Assembly: GCA_033721915.1 (NCBI GenBank)
Contig: JAWWAC010000004.1
Location: 1-64,000, forward strand
Direction of reading: 5' to 3'
DNA: 64,000 nt
Source of the DNA: REBR01 sp033721915
GTDB taxonomy: Bacteria; Pseudomonadota; Gammaproteobacteria; Pseudomonadales; Oleiphilaceae
In this document: positions 17,370-25,747 of the stretch, piece by piece
Position numbering within the stretch: the stretch's first letter is position 1
Layout: every line of letters begins with the position of its first letter
Notes under the pieces: model-generated
What the model was told of the DNA's origin: nothing
Database searches by the model: none
What the model saw: only the letters and a program-made list of their open reading frames with translations
Made by a program: the position numbers and the translations under genes

Positions 17370-17588
17370 TTACTGCTCAGGGAGCAGTTGCTCGTAGAAA
17401 CGGATGGAGGCCAGAAGCTCCGCACGGTAAACGTCACCGTACTGGTTACCGCCCGCGTCCGCCTCCCTGATGGCGGCGGCGTACTGATTGAGGCAGCGCT
17501 GGGCAAAGGCCCGTGCCGCCGCCTCGCCATCCCGATCCACCATGAAGTCAAAACGCGCCCGCTCGCGTTTTTCCGGGTCTTTCGCCAT
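17370..17588 (-). CDS. Small conserved-looking hypothetical protein
   Basis: A 72-residue, charged, probably helical protein with no membrane segment or signal peptide. It starts MAKDPEKRERARFDFMVDRD behind a gggagac ribosome-binding site and is followed closely by the cupin gene. I do not recognise a family. Co-transcription with the cupin is likely from the short spacing; no function can be inferred. Confidence 0.6.
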   Translation of the reverse strand: MAKDPEKRERARFDFMVDRDGEAAARAFAQRCLNQYAAAIREADAGGNQYGDVYRAELLASIRFYEQLLPEQ

Positions 17589-17768
17589 GGTTTGTCTCCC
17601 TGTCAGCGTCTTTCAGAGATAGACCCCCATAATCCCAAAAAGTCCGGCTTTGTCCCAGTGGCAATAAAAATACCGGGCAGGATCACAATCGCGAAATGCG
17701 CCGGCTGTTTTTCTGGTGGCGCTGTTAACGGGCGCACTATCCACGACGCAACCACCCTGCCCGCCAGC

Positions 17769-17997
17769 CATCCCATCTATCACCCGGAGGACTACAGCGC
17801 CTCCCGCACACTGGGTGCCCGTCTCCGTGCGGATGGATCCGGGGGGGATTCAATACCGGTCAGTCCGCTACCCCGGCGCCACCTGCTGGGGACTTTTCAC
17901 GCCCATGCATGTGCAGTCCATGGTGCAGACCGCCCATTATGAATTTGTACTGCGGGATGGGGAGATGGGGGAGCCGGCTGAAATCGTGGTCGTTTGA
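17769..17997 (+). pseudogene. 3' relic of a RES-domain toxin with a poly-G frameshift
   Basis: The segment encodes the C-terminal third of a RES (NAD-degrading toxin) domain in two frames. YHPEDYSASRTLGARLRADG is read in one frame. GIQYRSVRYPGATCWGLF, followed by the usual HYEFVLRDGE-type end, is read in the next. The switch occurs at a run of seven G residues (17841-17847); six would restore one continuous frame. No N-terminal RES part or Xre antitoxin is present upstream, so this is a truncated relic and not a simple phase-variable gene. Two intact Xre-RES pairs occur elsewhere in the window. Confidence 0.65.
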
Positions 17998-18039
17998 TGA
18001 AGCAGGACAGTCATAAACAGCCTGTCATTCAGTCGGCTG

Positions 18040-18798
18040 TTAGCCTGAAGCAACAAGGCTTCTTTTACGGATGTAAGCAAGGGCCTCTTTCCGGCTGCCC
18101 ACACCCAGCTTGCGATAGATATTTTGCAGGTGCCAGCTCACTGTACGCTCGGACAGGCACAGTGACAGGGCCATGCGCTGCGTGTCTTTTCCTTCGGCCA
18201 GCAGTTTCAGGATCGTCCTTTGCCGTGGTGATAATGACGGGATCCGGTGGATGACCTTTTCCTGATTCTCTCGCAAAAACCGCTGCTCAAAAAGAACGCT
18301 CACCATGGGCAGGCTGCATTCAAACAGCAGAACCCGCTCCGGCTCCGCCACCGGACAATCCCGCTCCAAATGAATCACAAGCGCCGAGAAGACGCCGTTC
18401 CCTTCCGGCTTATAGCACAAGCCCTGTATGAGCCTGCGGCGCATAACCCCCTTGAATTCAGCCATACCGGATTGCTTGTCCACTTTTTCTTCCAGAAAGT
18501 CTTCGTAATCCGCCAGAAGCCGCTCTGTGGCCGGATCCCCAGTAACGGGATCCGGGGTGGAACGGACCCGGAACCCAGCCGTGCCTTCAGGAATCACCAC
18601 CCGGTAGTAGAGATCGCCGTTAAAGATCAATGGCTCCCGCAAGGCCCTCCAGGCCCAGACCGAACATCGTTTGAATGGAATCAGTGCATGAAGGTGCGCA
18701 TAGGGGGAAACGGTATCCCGGTGTTGCCGAGGGTGGGTAAATCCCGTTATCAGTTTCTTGGTAGCGATCCAGTGATCCCGGCCTGCCATGTTTTCCAT
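18040..18798 (-). CDS. LuxR-type transcriptional regulator
   Basis: A 252-residue regulator. The C-terminal ~60 residues are a LuxR/GerE helix-turn-helix: LSPRQRTILKLLAEGKDTQR, then ERTVSWHLQNIYRKLGVGSR. The N-terminal ~185 residues do not show a receiver aspartate pattern or the hallmark Trp/Tyr/Asp set of acyl-homoserine-lactone domains that I can identify, so the input signal is unknown. The gene lies 84 bp downstream of the peptide exporter gene on the same strand. It is likely part of, or dedicated to, the bacteriocin export operon. Confidence 0.8.
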   Translation of the reverse strand: MENMAGRDHWIATKKLITGFTHPRQHRDTVSPYAHLHALIPFKRCSVWAWRALREPLIFNGDLYYRVVIPEGTAGFRVRSTPDPVTGDPATERLLADYEDFLEEKVDKQSGMAEFKGVMRRRLIQGLCYKPEGNGVFSALVIHLERDCPVAEPERVLLFECSLPMVSVLFEQRFLRENQEKVIHRIPSLSPRQRTILKLLAEGKDTQRMALSLCLSERTVSWHLQNIYRKLGVGSRKEALAYIRKRSLVASG

Positions 18799-18882
18799 GC
18801 TCGCTCCTTTTACCGGTTGGATGAAAGACGGTGCCCTTACCTCTTCTTCACAGCAGGCGGCCTCACAGTACTGGCGTTACCT

Positions 18883-21042
18883 TCAGAGGCCTTCATTCAG
18901 CCGCCCGGCTGCGAGGGTCACCACACGGTCAGCCATTTCCAGGGTCGCCTGACGATGAGCCACCATCACACGGGTCATGTTCATCGTTGCCAGATGGTCA
19001 TTGATCCGGCGCTCCGTGGCCACATCCAGGTGACTGGTGGCTTCGTCCAGAAACAGTATGCGGGGACGCCGGTAAAGGGCCCTGGCAATCATCAGCCTTT
19101 GCTTCTGGCCGCCGGAAAGCGTCGTGCCCATATCCCCCACAAGGCTGTTGTACCCCATGGGCATGGCCTCTACATCCTCGTGCAGACAGGCCGTCGCAGC
19201 GCACTGGCGAATCCATGAGTAGTCCGGGTCCGGATCAAAAAACGCGATGTTCTCGGAGATGCTGCCTGAGAGTAGCTGGTCTTCCTGCATCACGGCCGAC
19301 ACCTGCTCCCGGAATGCCCGCAGCCCCAATACCCGGATATCCAGGTAAGCTTCCGGCGTCTGCCCCTTCCTGCCAGCTCCTGGCATCCCAAGCCCGGCCT
19401 GTATCTCTCCCGCCGTTGGTTCCAGCAGACCGAGCATGATTTTGAGCAGCGTGGTCTTGCCCGTGCCGGAAGGCCCCCGGATGGCCACCACCTGCCCGGC
19501 CGGGATCTCCATGGACAGATCCCTGAAAAGCCAGGGGTCCTCTTCCGTGTACCGGTAACGAATGCCACTGAGCCGGATAGCTCCGGTCAACTCTCGCTCC
19601 TCGCCCGCATCCGCCTCCAGATGCTTTTCAGTACGGGACTTGGCGATATCCGCAATCCGCTCCAGATGAAGGCGAAGCATCTTCAGCTCAATGGCCTTGT
19701 TGATCAGGACCTCGGCCTTTGAGGTGAACTGTCGCTTATAGGAGACAAAGGCGTACAGCATACCCACGGTAAAGGCCCCCTGGCCCTCCATCACCAGACC
19801 GGCACCCAGGTAGATAACGAGTATGTTCTCAAGCCCGAACAGCAGCCCGTTGGCCGTGGTAAAACCGATATCGAACTTGCCAAGGCCAATCTCCTTGTTG
19901 ATGCGTTCGGCGTAGCGATTCTGCCACAGGCTCTGACGGTCCACTTCCTTGCCGAACAGTTTCACCGACTGAACGCCACGCACCGTCTCCATAAAGTTGG
20001 ACTGCTCCCTGGCCTGCGCAAGAATGCTCTCTTCCGTCAGGTTCCGGTAGGGCCGGAACAGGGCCAGCCGCAGGAACAGGTATAAACTGATAAACCCCAG
20101 AACCATCAAAGCCAGCAATGGACTGTAGACAAACAGAAGAATCACCAGCACCAGTGACATAACGCCATCCACCACCGCCTCCACAAAGCCGGTGGCGAAC
20201 ATCTCCTTAACCTGCTGCAGAGACTGGAACCGGGAAACCACATCGCCAATATGGCGGTTCTCAAAGTATCCAAGAGGCAATCGCACCAGGTGGCGAAAGA
20301 GGTTATTGGCCATCTGCATGTTGAGCATGCTGGCGAACATCAGCACCACCCAGGAGCGCAGCATCCGGGTGGCAATCTCAATAAGCACCAGCATCAGAAA
20401 CCCCAGAGCCAGTACCGACAGAAGATCGGAATCCGCACTGACCAGGGCTTCATCCACCACCAGTTGCATATAGAAGGGGCCACCCAGAGCAAACAGCTGC
20501 AGCGCAAAAGAAAGCACCAGAACCTGCACAAGCGCCCCCCGCAAACCGGTAATCCGGCTCCAGAAGTCGGTCAGCTTCATGGAGCGGCGTTCATCGTTCT
20601 TTTCAAACCCCGGGGCGGGTGTCAGTTCCAGAGCGATACCCGTGAAGTGCCGTGACACCGCCTCCCTGTCCAGAGCCCGGGCGCCACGGGCCGGGTCGTG
20701 AATAATCACCTTGCGGCCACGCAGACCGGCCAGGACCACAAAATGGTTCATGTCCCAGTGCAGAATCGCCGGAGTCGCCAGATCCCGTAGAGAGTCCACT
20801 TCCACTTTCAGGGGGCGCACACCAAGATTGAGACGATCGGCCGTCGTCATCAGCTGCTTCAGGGTAGTGCCCTTCAGAGACACGGGGAAACGACGGCGCA
20901 GAGCGTTCAGGTCGGTCTGAAAACCATGGAAACTGGCGACCATGGCCAGACAGGCCAGCCCGCACTCGGCCATGGCCGTCTGCTGGATCACCGGCACCTG
21001 CCTGCGACCGGAAAACTGAAGCAGTGATAAAGGTGTGTCCAT
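18883..21042 (-). CDS. Peptidase-containing ABC exporter (C39 bacteriocin-processing)
   Basis: A 719-residue exporter of the CvaB/PCAT type. Residues ~10-140 are a C39 cysteine peptidase with Gln21 and Cys27 (QTAMAECGLA), His100 (HWDMNHFVVL) and Asp116 (HDPARG), all intact. A six-helix ABC membrane domain follows (about 155-440). The nucleotide-binding domain has Walker A GPSGTGKTTLLK, signature LSGGQKQR and Walker B ILFLDEATSHLD. It should cleave a double-glycine leader and export the mature peptide. ATG 21042 overlaps the upstream adaptor stop (TAATG), showing translational coupling; an upstream in-frame start is unnecessary. Confidence 0.95.
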   Translation of the reverse strand: MDTPLSLLQFSGRRQVPVIQQTAMAECGLACLAMVASFHGFQTDLNALRRRFPVSLKGTTLKQLMTTADRLNLGVRPLKVEVDSLRDLATPAILHWDMNHFVVLAGLRGRKVIIHDPARGARALDREAVSRHFTGIALELTPAPGFEKNDERRSMKLTDFWSRITGLRGALVQVLVLSFALQLFALGGPFYMQLVVDEALVSADSDLLSVLALGFLMLVLIEIATRMLRSWVVLMFASMLNMQMANNLFRHLVRLPLGYFENRHIGDVVSRFQSLQQVKEMFATGFVEAVVDGVMSLVLVILLFVYSPLLALMVLGFISLYLFLRLALFRPYRNLTEESILAQAREQSNFMETVRGVQSVKLFGKEVDRQSLWQNRYAERINKEIGLGKFDIGFTTANGLLFGLENILVIYLGAGLVMEGQGAFTVGMLYAFVSYKRQFTSKAEVLINKAIELKMLRLHLERIADIAKSRTEKHLEADAGEERELTGAIRLSGIRYRYTEEDPWLFRDLSMEIPAGQVVAIRGPSGTGKTTLLKIMLGLLEPTAGEIQAGLGMPGAGRKGQTPEAYLDIRVLGLRAFREQVSAVMQEDQLLSGSISENIAFFDPDPDYSWIRQCAATACLHEDVEAMPMGYNSLVGDMGTTLSGGQKQRLMIARALYRRPRILFLDEATSHLDVATERRINDHLATMNMTRVMVAHRQATLEMADRVVTLAAGRLNEGL

Positions 21043-22289
21043 TACAGGGTCCCCTTCAGACTGTAGAGGGGTTTCAGCAGCCACTGATAAAGCGGCCTTT
21101 CATCCAGCAGGATGTCCGCCTGGAGAGTCATGCCGGCATTGAGCGGCATATCCCGGCCATAGGCGGTCAGAGTCTGTGCCTCCAGATGGGCACTCACCCG
21201 ATACACCGGTGTCTTCGGCCGTATGGGCGCATCGACCTGGTCCGGTGCCAGTACCGTCCGGGCTATCTCCACCACCCGGCTTTCGTGGATTCCGAAACGT
21301 TCGTAAGGAAAGGCGTCGTAGCGTACCCGTACCGGCAACTCCCGCTCCAGAAAGCCGATCGCCCGGCTGGGCACCAGCAGTTGTACCTGTAATGCACTCC
21401 CCTCGGGCAGAATCGCCATCAGTGGCCGCCCCGGGGAGGCCCTTTGTCCGGGCTTGATCTGCAGGCTGGTGATGCGCCCGGAACGGGGTGCCTTGATGGA
21501 AAAGGCCTGCTCGCCGCGATGCTGCAGACGCCGCTCGTCCAGGCGGGCGATTTCCGCCTCCAGCCCATCGATGGCTTCCTCCGTTTCGCTGGCCAGGGAG
21601 TCCAGCTCGAAGCGGGCATTACGCAGCTCGCCCTCTTCCGCCGACAGAGACTGAAACAGTTGTTTCTGCCGCTGTTGCTCATCCAGCCATGTCTGGTACC
21701 GGGCCTGGTATTTCTCCTCGGAGATCAGACCGTCCCGGTGAAGGTTGTCCAGTGACTGATAGCGGCGCTGCGCCAGGGCCGCACGCTCTTTCTGGAGCCG
21801 GATCTGTTCCTCCAGTTGCCGTATCTGGCGGAGGTGGCCATCAATACGCCCGTTCAGGTAGAGCTCCCGCGCCTCACGCCGCTGTGTCTGACGCTCAATC
21901 CTCTGCTCCAGTTGTTGCGTCTGTTGTTCCAGAAGCTCCAGGACCAGGGTGTTGAGCGTGATGCCGTTCTCCAGCACCCGGTCCGTACTGACCCGGGCCA
22001 GAACCGTCCCTCTGGCCACCCGGTCACCGGCCTTCACCTCCAACTGAGTGACGGTCCCGGGCTGGGACACATGCACCGCCACCAGACCTTCGGCAGGACT
22101 GAGATACCCCTGTACCGTCTCCTTGCGGGTATAGGTGCCCAGCGTCAGGTACAGCACCAGACCGATCAGGGTTATTGCCACCACCCCGGTCAGCACTCTC
22201 AGAGACAGGGGCTGGGTGAGAAGAATGTCGCCCCAGAGTCGCTCCCGTTGATGGGCGAGGGCTTCCCTGCGAAACAGAGACCCTGTCAT
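21042..22289 (-). CDS. HlyD-family membrane fusion protein (CvaA-like)
   Basis: A 415-residue type I secretion adaptor. A short cytoplasmic N-terminus precedes one TM segment (about 30-52). Next come a lipoyl-like half (GTVTQLEVKAGDRVARGTVL), a long alpha-hairpin/coiled coil (about 110-250, Gln/Glu/Arg-rich) and a second lipoyl half with a beta-barrel (KAPRSGRITSLQIKPGQ). It bridges the inner-membrane ABC exporter to the TolC-type channel. It overlaps tolC-like upstream by 4 bp and the exporter downstream by one base, so the three genes form one coupled operon. Confidence 0.93.
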   Translation of the reverse strand: MTGSLFRREALAHQRERLWGDILLTQPLSLRVLTGVVAITLIGLVLYLTLGTYTRKETVQGYLSPAEGLVAVHVSQPGTVTQLEVKAGDRVARGTVLARVSTDRVLENGITLNTLVLELLEQQTQQLEQRIERQTQRREARELYLNGRIDGHLRQIRQLEEQIRLQKERAALAQRRYQSLDNLHRDGLISEEKYQARYQTWLDEQQRQKQLFQSLSAEEGELRNARFELDSLASETEEAIDGLEAEIARLDERRLQHRGEQAFSIKAPRSGRITSLQIKPGQRASPGRPLMAILPEGSALQVQLLVPSRAIGFLERELPVRVRYDAFPYERFGIHESRVVEIARTVLAPDQVDAPIRPKTPVYRVSAHLEAQTLTAYGRDMPLNAGMTLQADILLDERPLYQWLLKPLYSLKGTL

Positions 22290-23809
22290 GCTTCCCCCTG
22301 CAGCCAGCCGTTGACCTTTTGCAGAAAGGCCCGGTTCATGGTGCCGGTCTGCTGGTGAAGCCGGCCAAGCACCGCCAGGTAATCAATGCGCGCCTGCTCA
22401 TACTCACGACGCGCCCCGTACAGAGAACGCTGGGCCCGCAATACATCCACGGTGTCGCGAATACCGGAAGCCAGCGCCTGCTCAGTGGCCAACACCCGTT
22501 CCTCTTCCGTCGCTACCGACACTTCTGCCGCAGACACCGCCTGCCGGAGACTGTGCAGATTCCGTACGTTCACCCGGATGGTTTCCCGGGCGTCGGTCAA
22601 CGCCTCACGGCGCTTCTCATGGGCCTCCTCCTGCTCCGCCCTCGCCTGCCGGTAAGCCGAGACACTGTGCCCGCCACTAAACAACGGCATGGAAAACTGA
22701 ATCCCGACCACCACCGACTCTGTCTGGTTGTCCCGCAGACCACCACGGGCCGCGTTTCCTTCCAGGGCATTCTGCTCGTGACTGGCCGTCAGGGTCAGAT
22801 CCAGCGACGGAGCAAAATCCGCCATCACCGCTTTACGCTGCAGACGGGCACGCTCGGTCGCCGCCTCCAGCAGCCGGACCCGCTTGTTCCGCAAGCGGCC
22901 TGCCTCGAGCAACCTGTCCAGTGGGGGATGGGTGTGCTGACGGGGATCAAAGCGGTCCGCCAGTGCCGCCACGCCCGGGTGGAAATGACCGGTAAGACCG
23001 GCCAGGGCCTGCAGGGCCGCATGCTCCGCTGACCGTGCCCGGACCAGTTCCAGCTCGGCGGTCTTGAGTTCCGCCCGGGCCTCGGACACATCCAGCCGGG
23101 ACGCCAGACCCGCCTGCAGACGGGCGCTTGCCTGATGCGCCTGAGCCAGGGCCGCCTCCACCCGGGAATCCAGCGTGCGAACGGTGACCTGCGCCCCCAT
23201 GGCCTCAAGATACGCCTCCAGAAACTCCCCGTTGAAACGCTGCAATCGCTGCTCGAACTCAAGCTGTGCCACCCGTGCCCCGGCACGTCCCTCCCGGTAG
23301 CCATACCAGGCATCCAGACGGAACAGGGGCTGCGTGAGAGAAGCCTGGTAACGGGCGTTGGTGAACCCCTGTTGCGCCTGAACCACCTCCCCGGAGGGCC
23401 CGGGTCGCCCGGCCCACTCCCGCCCCCGGGCGTACTCCCCGGAAAGACGAAACTCCGGCAATAAACCCGCACGCCCCTGGGCCCTGGCCTCCAGCCCCGC
23501 ATCCCGACGATGGCGTGCGGCCGCCAGACTGGCGTCATGTTCCAGTGCAAGCCGGTACAGAGACACAAGACCCAGCGTTGTCGGGGAAGCCACAAGCCTC
23601 ATCGGCAGCCCCAGAAGAGCCGTCAGCACCAGAACAGCCATCAGCCTGAAAAAGGCCGTCAGCAATAATGTTTTGAGCGTGTTTCCATCCAGCACACCGG
23701 CAGTCACTCTGCTCCCCTCCCTGAAAAGCACCGCTTCCAAGCACTCCGCGGCCTTCATCACCGACGTAGCCTGCACCAGGGAAAATCCTGCCGGCAACTG
23801 AAATTTCAA
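22286..23809 (-). CDS. TolC-family outer-membrane channel protein
   Basis: A 507-residue outer-membrane efflux protein. The N-terminus has a hydrophobic segment at about residues 52-72 (LMAVLVLTALLGLPMRLVAS) that looks like the signal peptide. The ~50 residues ahead of it are unusual, and a later start inside the frame is possible. The mature part has two OEP repeats with long helices, including SLTQPLFRLDAWYG and VGIQFSMPLFSGG. It provides the outer-membrane duct for the linked exporter and adaptor. It is first in the minus-strand operon and divergent from the peptide precursor gene. Confidence 0.9.
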   Translation of the reverse strand: MKFQLPAGFSLVQATSVMKAAECLEAVLFREGSRVTAGVLDGNTLKTLLLTAFFRLMAVLVLTALLGLPMRLVASPTTLGLVSLYRLALEHDASLAAARHRRDAGLEARAQGRAGLLPEFRLSGEYARGREWAGRPGPSGEVVQAQQGFTNARYQASLTQPLFRLDAWYGYREGRAGARVAQLEFEQRLQRFNGEFLEAYLEAMGAQVTVRTLDSRVEAALAQAHQASARLQAGLASRLDVSEARAELKTAELELVRARSAEHAALQALAGLTGHFHPGVAALADRFDPRQHTHPPLDRLLEAGRLRNKRVRLLEAATERARLQRKAVMADFAPSLDLTLTASHEQNALEGNAARGGLRDNQTESVVVGIQFSMPLFSGGHSVSAYRQARAEQEEAHEKRREALTDARETIRVNVRNLHSLRQAVSAAEVSVATEEERVLATEQALASGIRDTVDVLRAQRSLYGARREYEQARIDYLAVLGRLHQQTGTMNRAFLQKVNGWLQGEA

Positions 23810-23824
23810 TCACAGTCCGTGTTT

Positions 23825-23840
23825 TGTGATGCCAGTCACC
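23825..23840. promoter_or_regulatory. CRP/Vfr-like binding site
   Basis: TGTGA-tgccag-TCACC fits the CRP/Vfr pattern TGTGA-N6-TCACA with one mismatch. It lies between the divergent tolC-like operon and the bacteriocin precursor and could influence either. Confidence 0.4.
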
Positions 23841-23963
23841 GGATCAGTCAGGCCCGTATTGCGGACCAGTAATTGGCTGCCATAGCCTGATGACGCTGCC
23901 TCTTAAGCGGGGGCAGCACGACAGTGAAAATGAATCGAGTGAATGACTGTAAGGAGGAACACA

Positions 23964-24137
23964 ATGCGTGAACTGGATATGCGTGAAGTGGAGACTGTGA
24001 GCGGTGGGTTTACCGACAATCCGTGGATCTCTGGCGCTGCAACTGTGGCAGCCCTTTCGGTCTACAGTCCGGTAACCGCTGCGTTCGGAGCTCCGATTGC
24101 TGCATCAATGTATTACATCGGAACTCAGGCCCAGTAA
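23964..24137 (+). CDS. Double-glycine-leader microcin/bacteriocin precursor
   Basis: A 57-residue peptide. The first 15 residues (MRELDMREVETVSGG) are a textbook double-glycine leader with the conserved MREL/EV-VSGG pattern. Cleavage after GG would release a 42-residue mature peptide rich in Ala, Gly and aromatic residues and without cysteines. It contains a hydrophobic core (AATVAALSVYSPVTAAFGAP), as in class II microcins that act on membranes. ATG 23964 has a strong aaggagga ribosome-binding site; a start seven codons earlier is disfavoured. The adjacent divergent C39 exporter is the expected processing and secretion machine. No precursor-modification enzyme is present, so an unmodified peptide is likely. 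Confidence 0.88.
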   Translation: MRELDMREVETVSGGFTDNPWISGAATVAALSVYSPVTAAFGAPIAASMYYIGTQAQ

Positions 24138-24209
24138 ATCATCATGCAGTCTGTGAGCGCCGGGCATCCGGCGCTCTTCTTAAACCGGGTGACCATTAAG
24201 AAAACACCA

Positions 24210-24506
24210 ATGGACGACTACAAAGAAACCGCAACAAAGGCTGAGAAGCTGAACCGCCGCATGAAAGCTTTTATCCCGGCTTCCGTGGGGTTGCTGGCCA
24301 TTTCCGCCATCATTGCCTGGACCATGATGGACGCAGAAAACGGTAACCTGTCCTCTGTGGCGGTTTTTCTGTTAATGATGCTGAACGTGTTAATGATCGT
24401 GCACACGCACACCCAGTCCAGAATCAATAAGCTGATTATTAACGAGTGGCTATCGCCTGGCCGGTACCGGCCGGGACACCGATCTTCTTGCGCCCATAGA
24501 GGATAA
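24210..24506 (+). CDS. Candidate bacteriocin immunity protein (two TM segments)
   Basis: A 98-residue membrane protein 72 bp downstream of the precursor on the same strand. A charged N-terminus (MDDYKETATKAEKLNRRMKA) precedes two hydrophobic helices at about residues 22-40 and 50-68. Small two-to-three-helix membrane proteins encoded directly after a class II microcin are normally its immunity factor; this role is inferred from position and shape, not from homology. The last ~20 residues are encoded opposite the 3' end of the convergent BASS transporter gene (68-bp overlap). The ribosome-binding site is weak, so coupling to the upstream gene is possible. Confidence 0.65.
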   Translation: MDDYKETATKAEKLNRRMKAFIPASVGLLAISAIIAWTMMDAENGNLSSVAVFLLMMLNVLMIVHTHTQSRINKLIINEWLSPGRYRPGHRSSCAHRG

Positions 24507-25359
24507 TCCCCACTGCCGGCAGGAACATGATCAGCCCGTAGATGGCAGAAGGCATCAGCATGATATTGCCATCCAGACCGCGCACCCCGTTCAGCACGGT
24601 ACCGGCCACCGCCATGCCCAGCACGGTGTTCTGGATGCCGATCTCGATCCCCAGTGTCAGCACCTGACGCGCCCCGATAAACAGGATGGCGCCGATGGCC
24701 AGACCCAGCGCCGTCATGAGCAGGTTCAGCGCCAGCGTCACCGTGCCCACCTTCAGGAAAAACACCATCAGATGCTCACGGGACTCCCAGACAATCGCCA
24801 ACACAATAAAAACAAAGGCAAAGGCCGCCGTGATATCGAAGGGCCGTCGAATCCGGTGGGTGAAGGCCGGGAAGATGGCATGCACGATCATCCCCAGCGC
24901 CACCGGAATGATGGTGTAGTTGAACACCGACCAGACCACGGCGCTGACCGGCATGGCCACCTCCGCCGCCTCGCCGATAAAGAAGTTCATGGCCATGGCG
25001 GCATAGAGGGGAATGGTGAGCACCACAATAAAACTGTTCACCGCCGTGAGGGTAATGGACAGGGGCACATCACCGCAGGCCAGGTGGGACACCAGGTTGG
25101 AGGTGGTGCCACCGGGACAGGCCGCCAGAATGATCATGCCGATGGCCAGCTCCGGAGACAGGTTCCATGCCACCGCCAGACCCAGCCCCACCAGCGGCAA
25201 CAGAACCAGCTGCCCACCCAGCCCGGCCACCACCGCACGGGGGTAATCCTTGAGGCGGATAAAGTCGCCCACAGTCAGCAGCAACCCCATGCCGAACATC
25301 ATGAAACGCAGCGTCCACGGCAACAGCACATCCAGCAGGATGTTGACGTCATTTTCCAC
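24439..25359 (-). CDS. Bile acid:sodium symporter (BASS) family transporter
   Basis: A 306-residue transporter with about nine hydrophobic segments. The two BASS hallmarks are present: ILAACPGGTTSNLVSHLACG and the second crossover motif EIGIQNTVLG. The family couples sodium to uptake of organic anions (bile acids, pyruvate, pantoate and others), and the substrate here cannot be read from sequence. Its Ile-Leu pairs use ATC/ATT before CTG, unlike many genes in the window. Its 3' end overlaps the candidate immunity gene on the opposite strand. It marks the left border of the accessory island. Confidence 0.9.
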   Translation of the reverse strand: MENDVNILLDVLLPWTLRFMMFGMGLLLTVGDFIRLKDYPRAVVAGLGGQLVLLPLVGLGLAVAWNLSPELAIGMIILAACPGGTTSNLVSHLACGDVPLSITLTAVNSFIVVLTIPLYAAMAMNFFIGEAAEVAMPVSAVVWSVFNYTIIPVALGMIVHAIFPAFTHRIRRPFDITAAFAFVFIVLAIVWESREHLMVFFLKVGTVTLALNLLMTALGLAIGAILFIGARQVLTLGIEIGIQNTVLGMAVAGTVLNGVRGLDGNIMLMPSAIYGLIMFLPAVGIILYGRKKIGVPAGTGQAIATR

Positions 25360-25564
25360 GGTATTCTCCCTGAATTGTTTTTATTGTTTCGCCAGAGATG
25401 GCTTCCAGCGCGGCCTGAAACATGACAAATGTTATGATTAAAGGCAGATTAGTCCGCTTTCCGGGGGGGCGACACCAAAGACCCGTTACCACCCGACGGT
25501 ATAAAACTAACGATGGTCGGTTCCGGGCGGTTCCTTTGGCAGCCGGGTCAGAAACAGCCCGGGC

Positions 25565-25672
25565 CATCAATTTGAGAAGTCGATTACGCTATCCAGTGGC
25601 ACAGTGAGCTACCCTGCAATCAGCTCAGTTCCTGAAAATACCCTGGGAAATTGGGCAGGGGTTGGGCGGGGA
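25565..25672 (+). repeat. Imperfect direct repeat, copy 1 (left of Xre-RES operon)
   Basis: From aatttgag (25569) to ctgaaaa (25632-25638) this aligns without gaps to 26693-26762. Shared blocks include aatttgaga-gtcg, cagtg, ccct and ctcagtt-ctgaaaa. Identity fades beyond about 100 bp. The copy lies upstream of the antitoxin gene, within an intergenic region of 388 bp that also holds its promoter. Confidence 0.6.
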
Positions 25673-25702
25673 CGCCAACAGTTGGGATTCCAGAAGACGC
25701 CT

Positions 25703-25735
25703 GCCATAATGACTTTACAGTCCGCCATAATGGCG
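25703..25735 (+). promoter_or_regulatory. Operator-like repeats upstream of Xre-RES pair 1
   Basis: gccataatg at 25703-25711 is repeated at 25724-25732. The second copy extends to the near-perfect palindrome cgccataatggcg (25723-25735), just 12 bases before the antitoxin start. Xre-type antitoxins normally autorepress at such sites. The same CGCCAT/ATGGCG half-sites occur upstream of the second pair. Confidence 0.55.
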
Positions 25736-25747
25736 AGCGGAGGTTTT

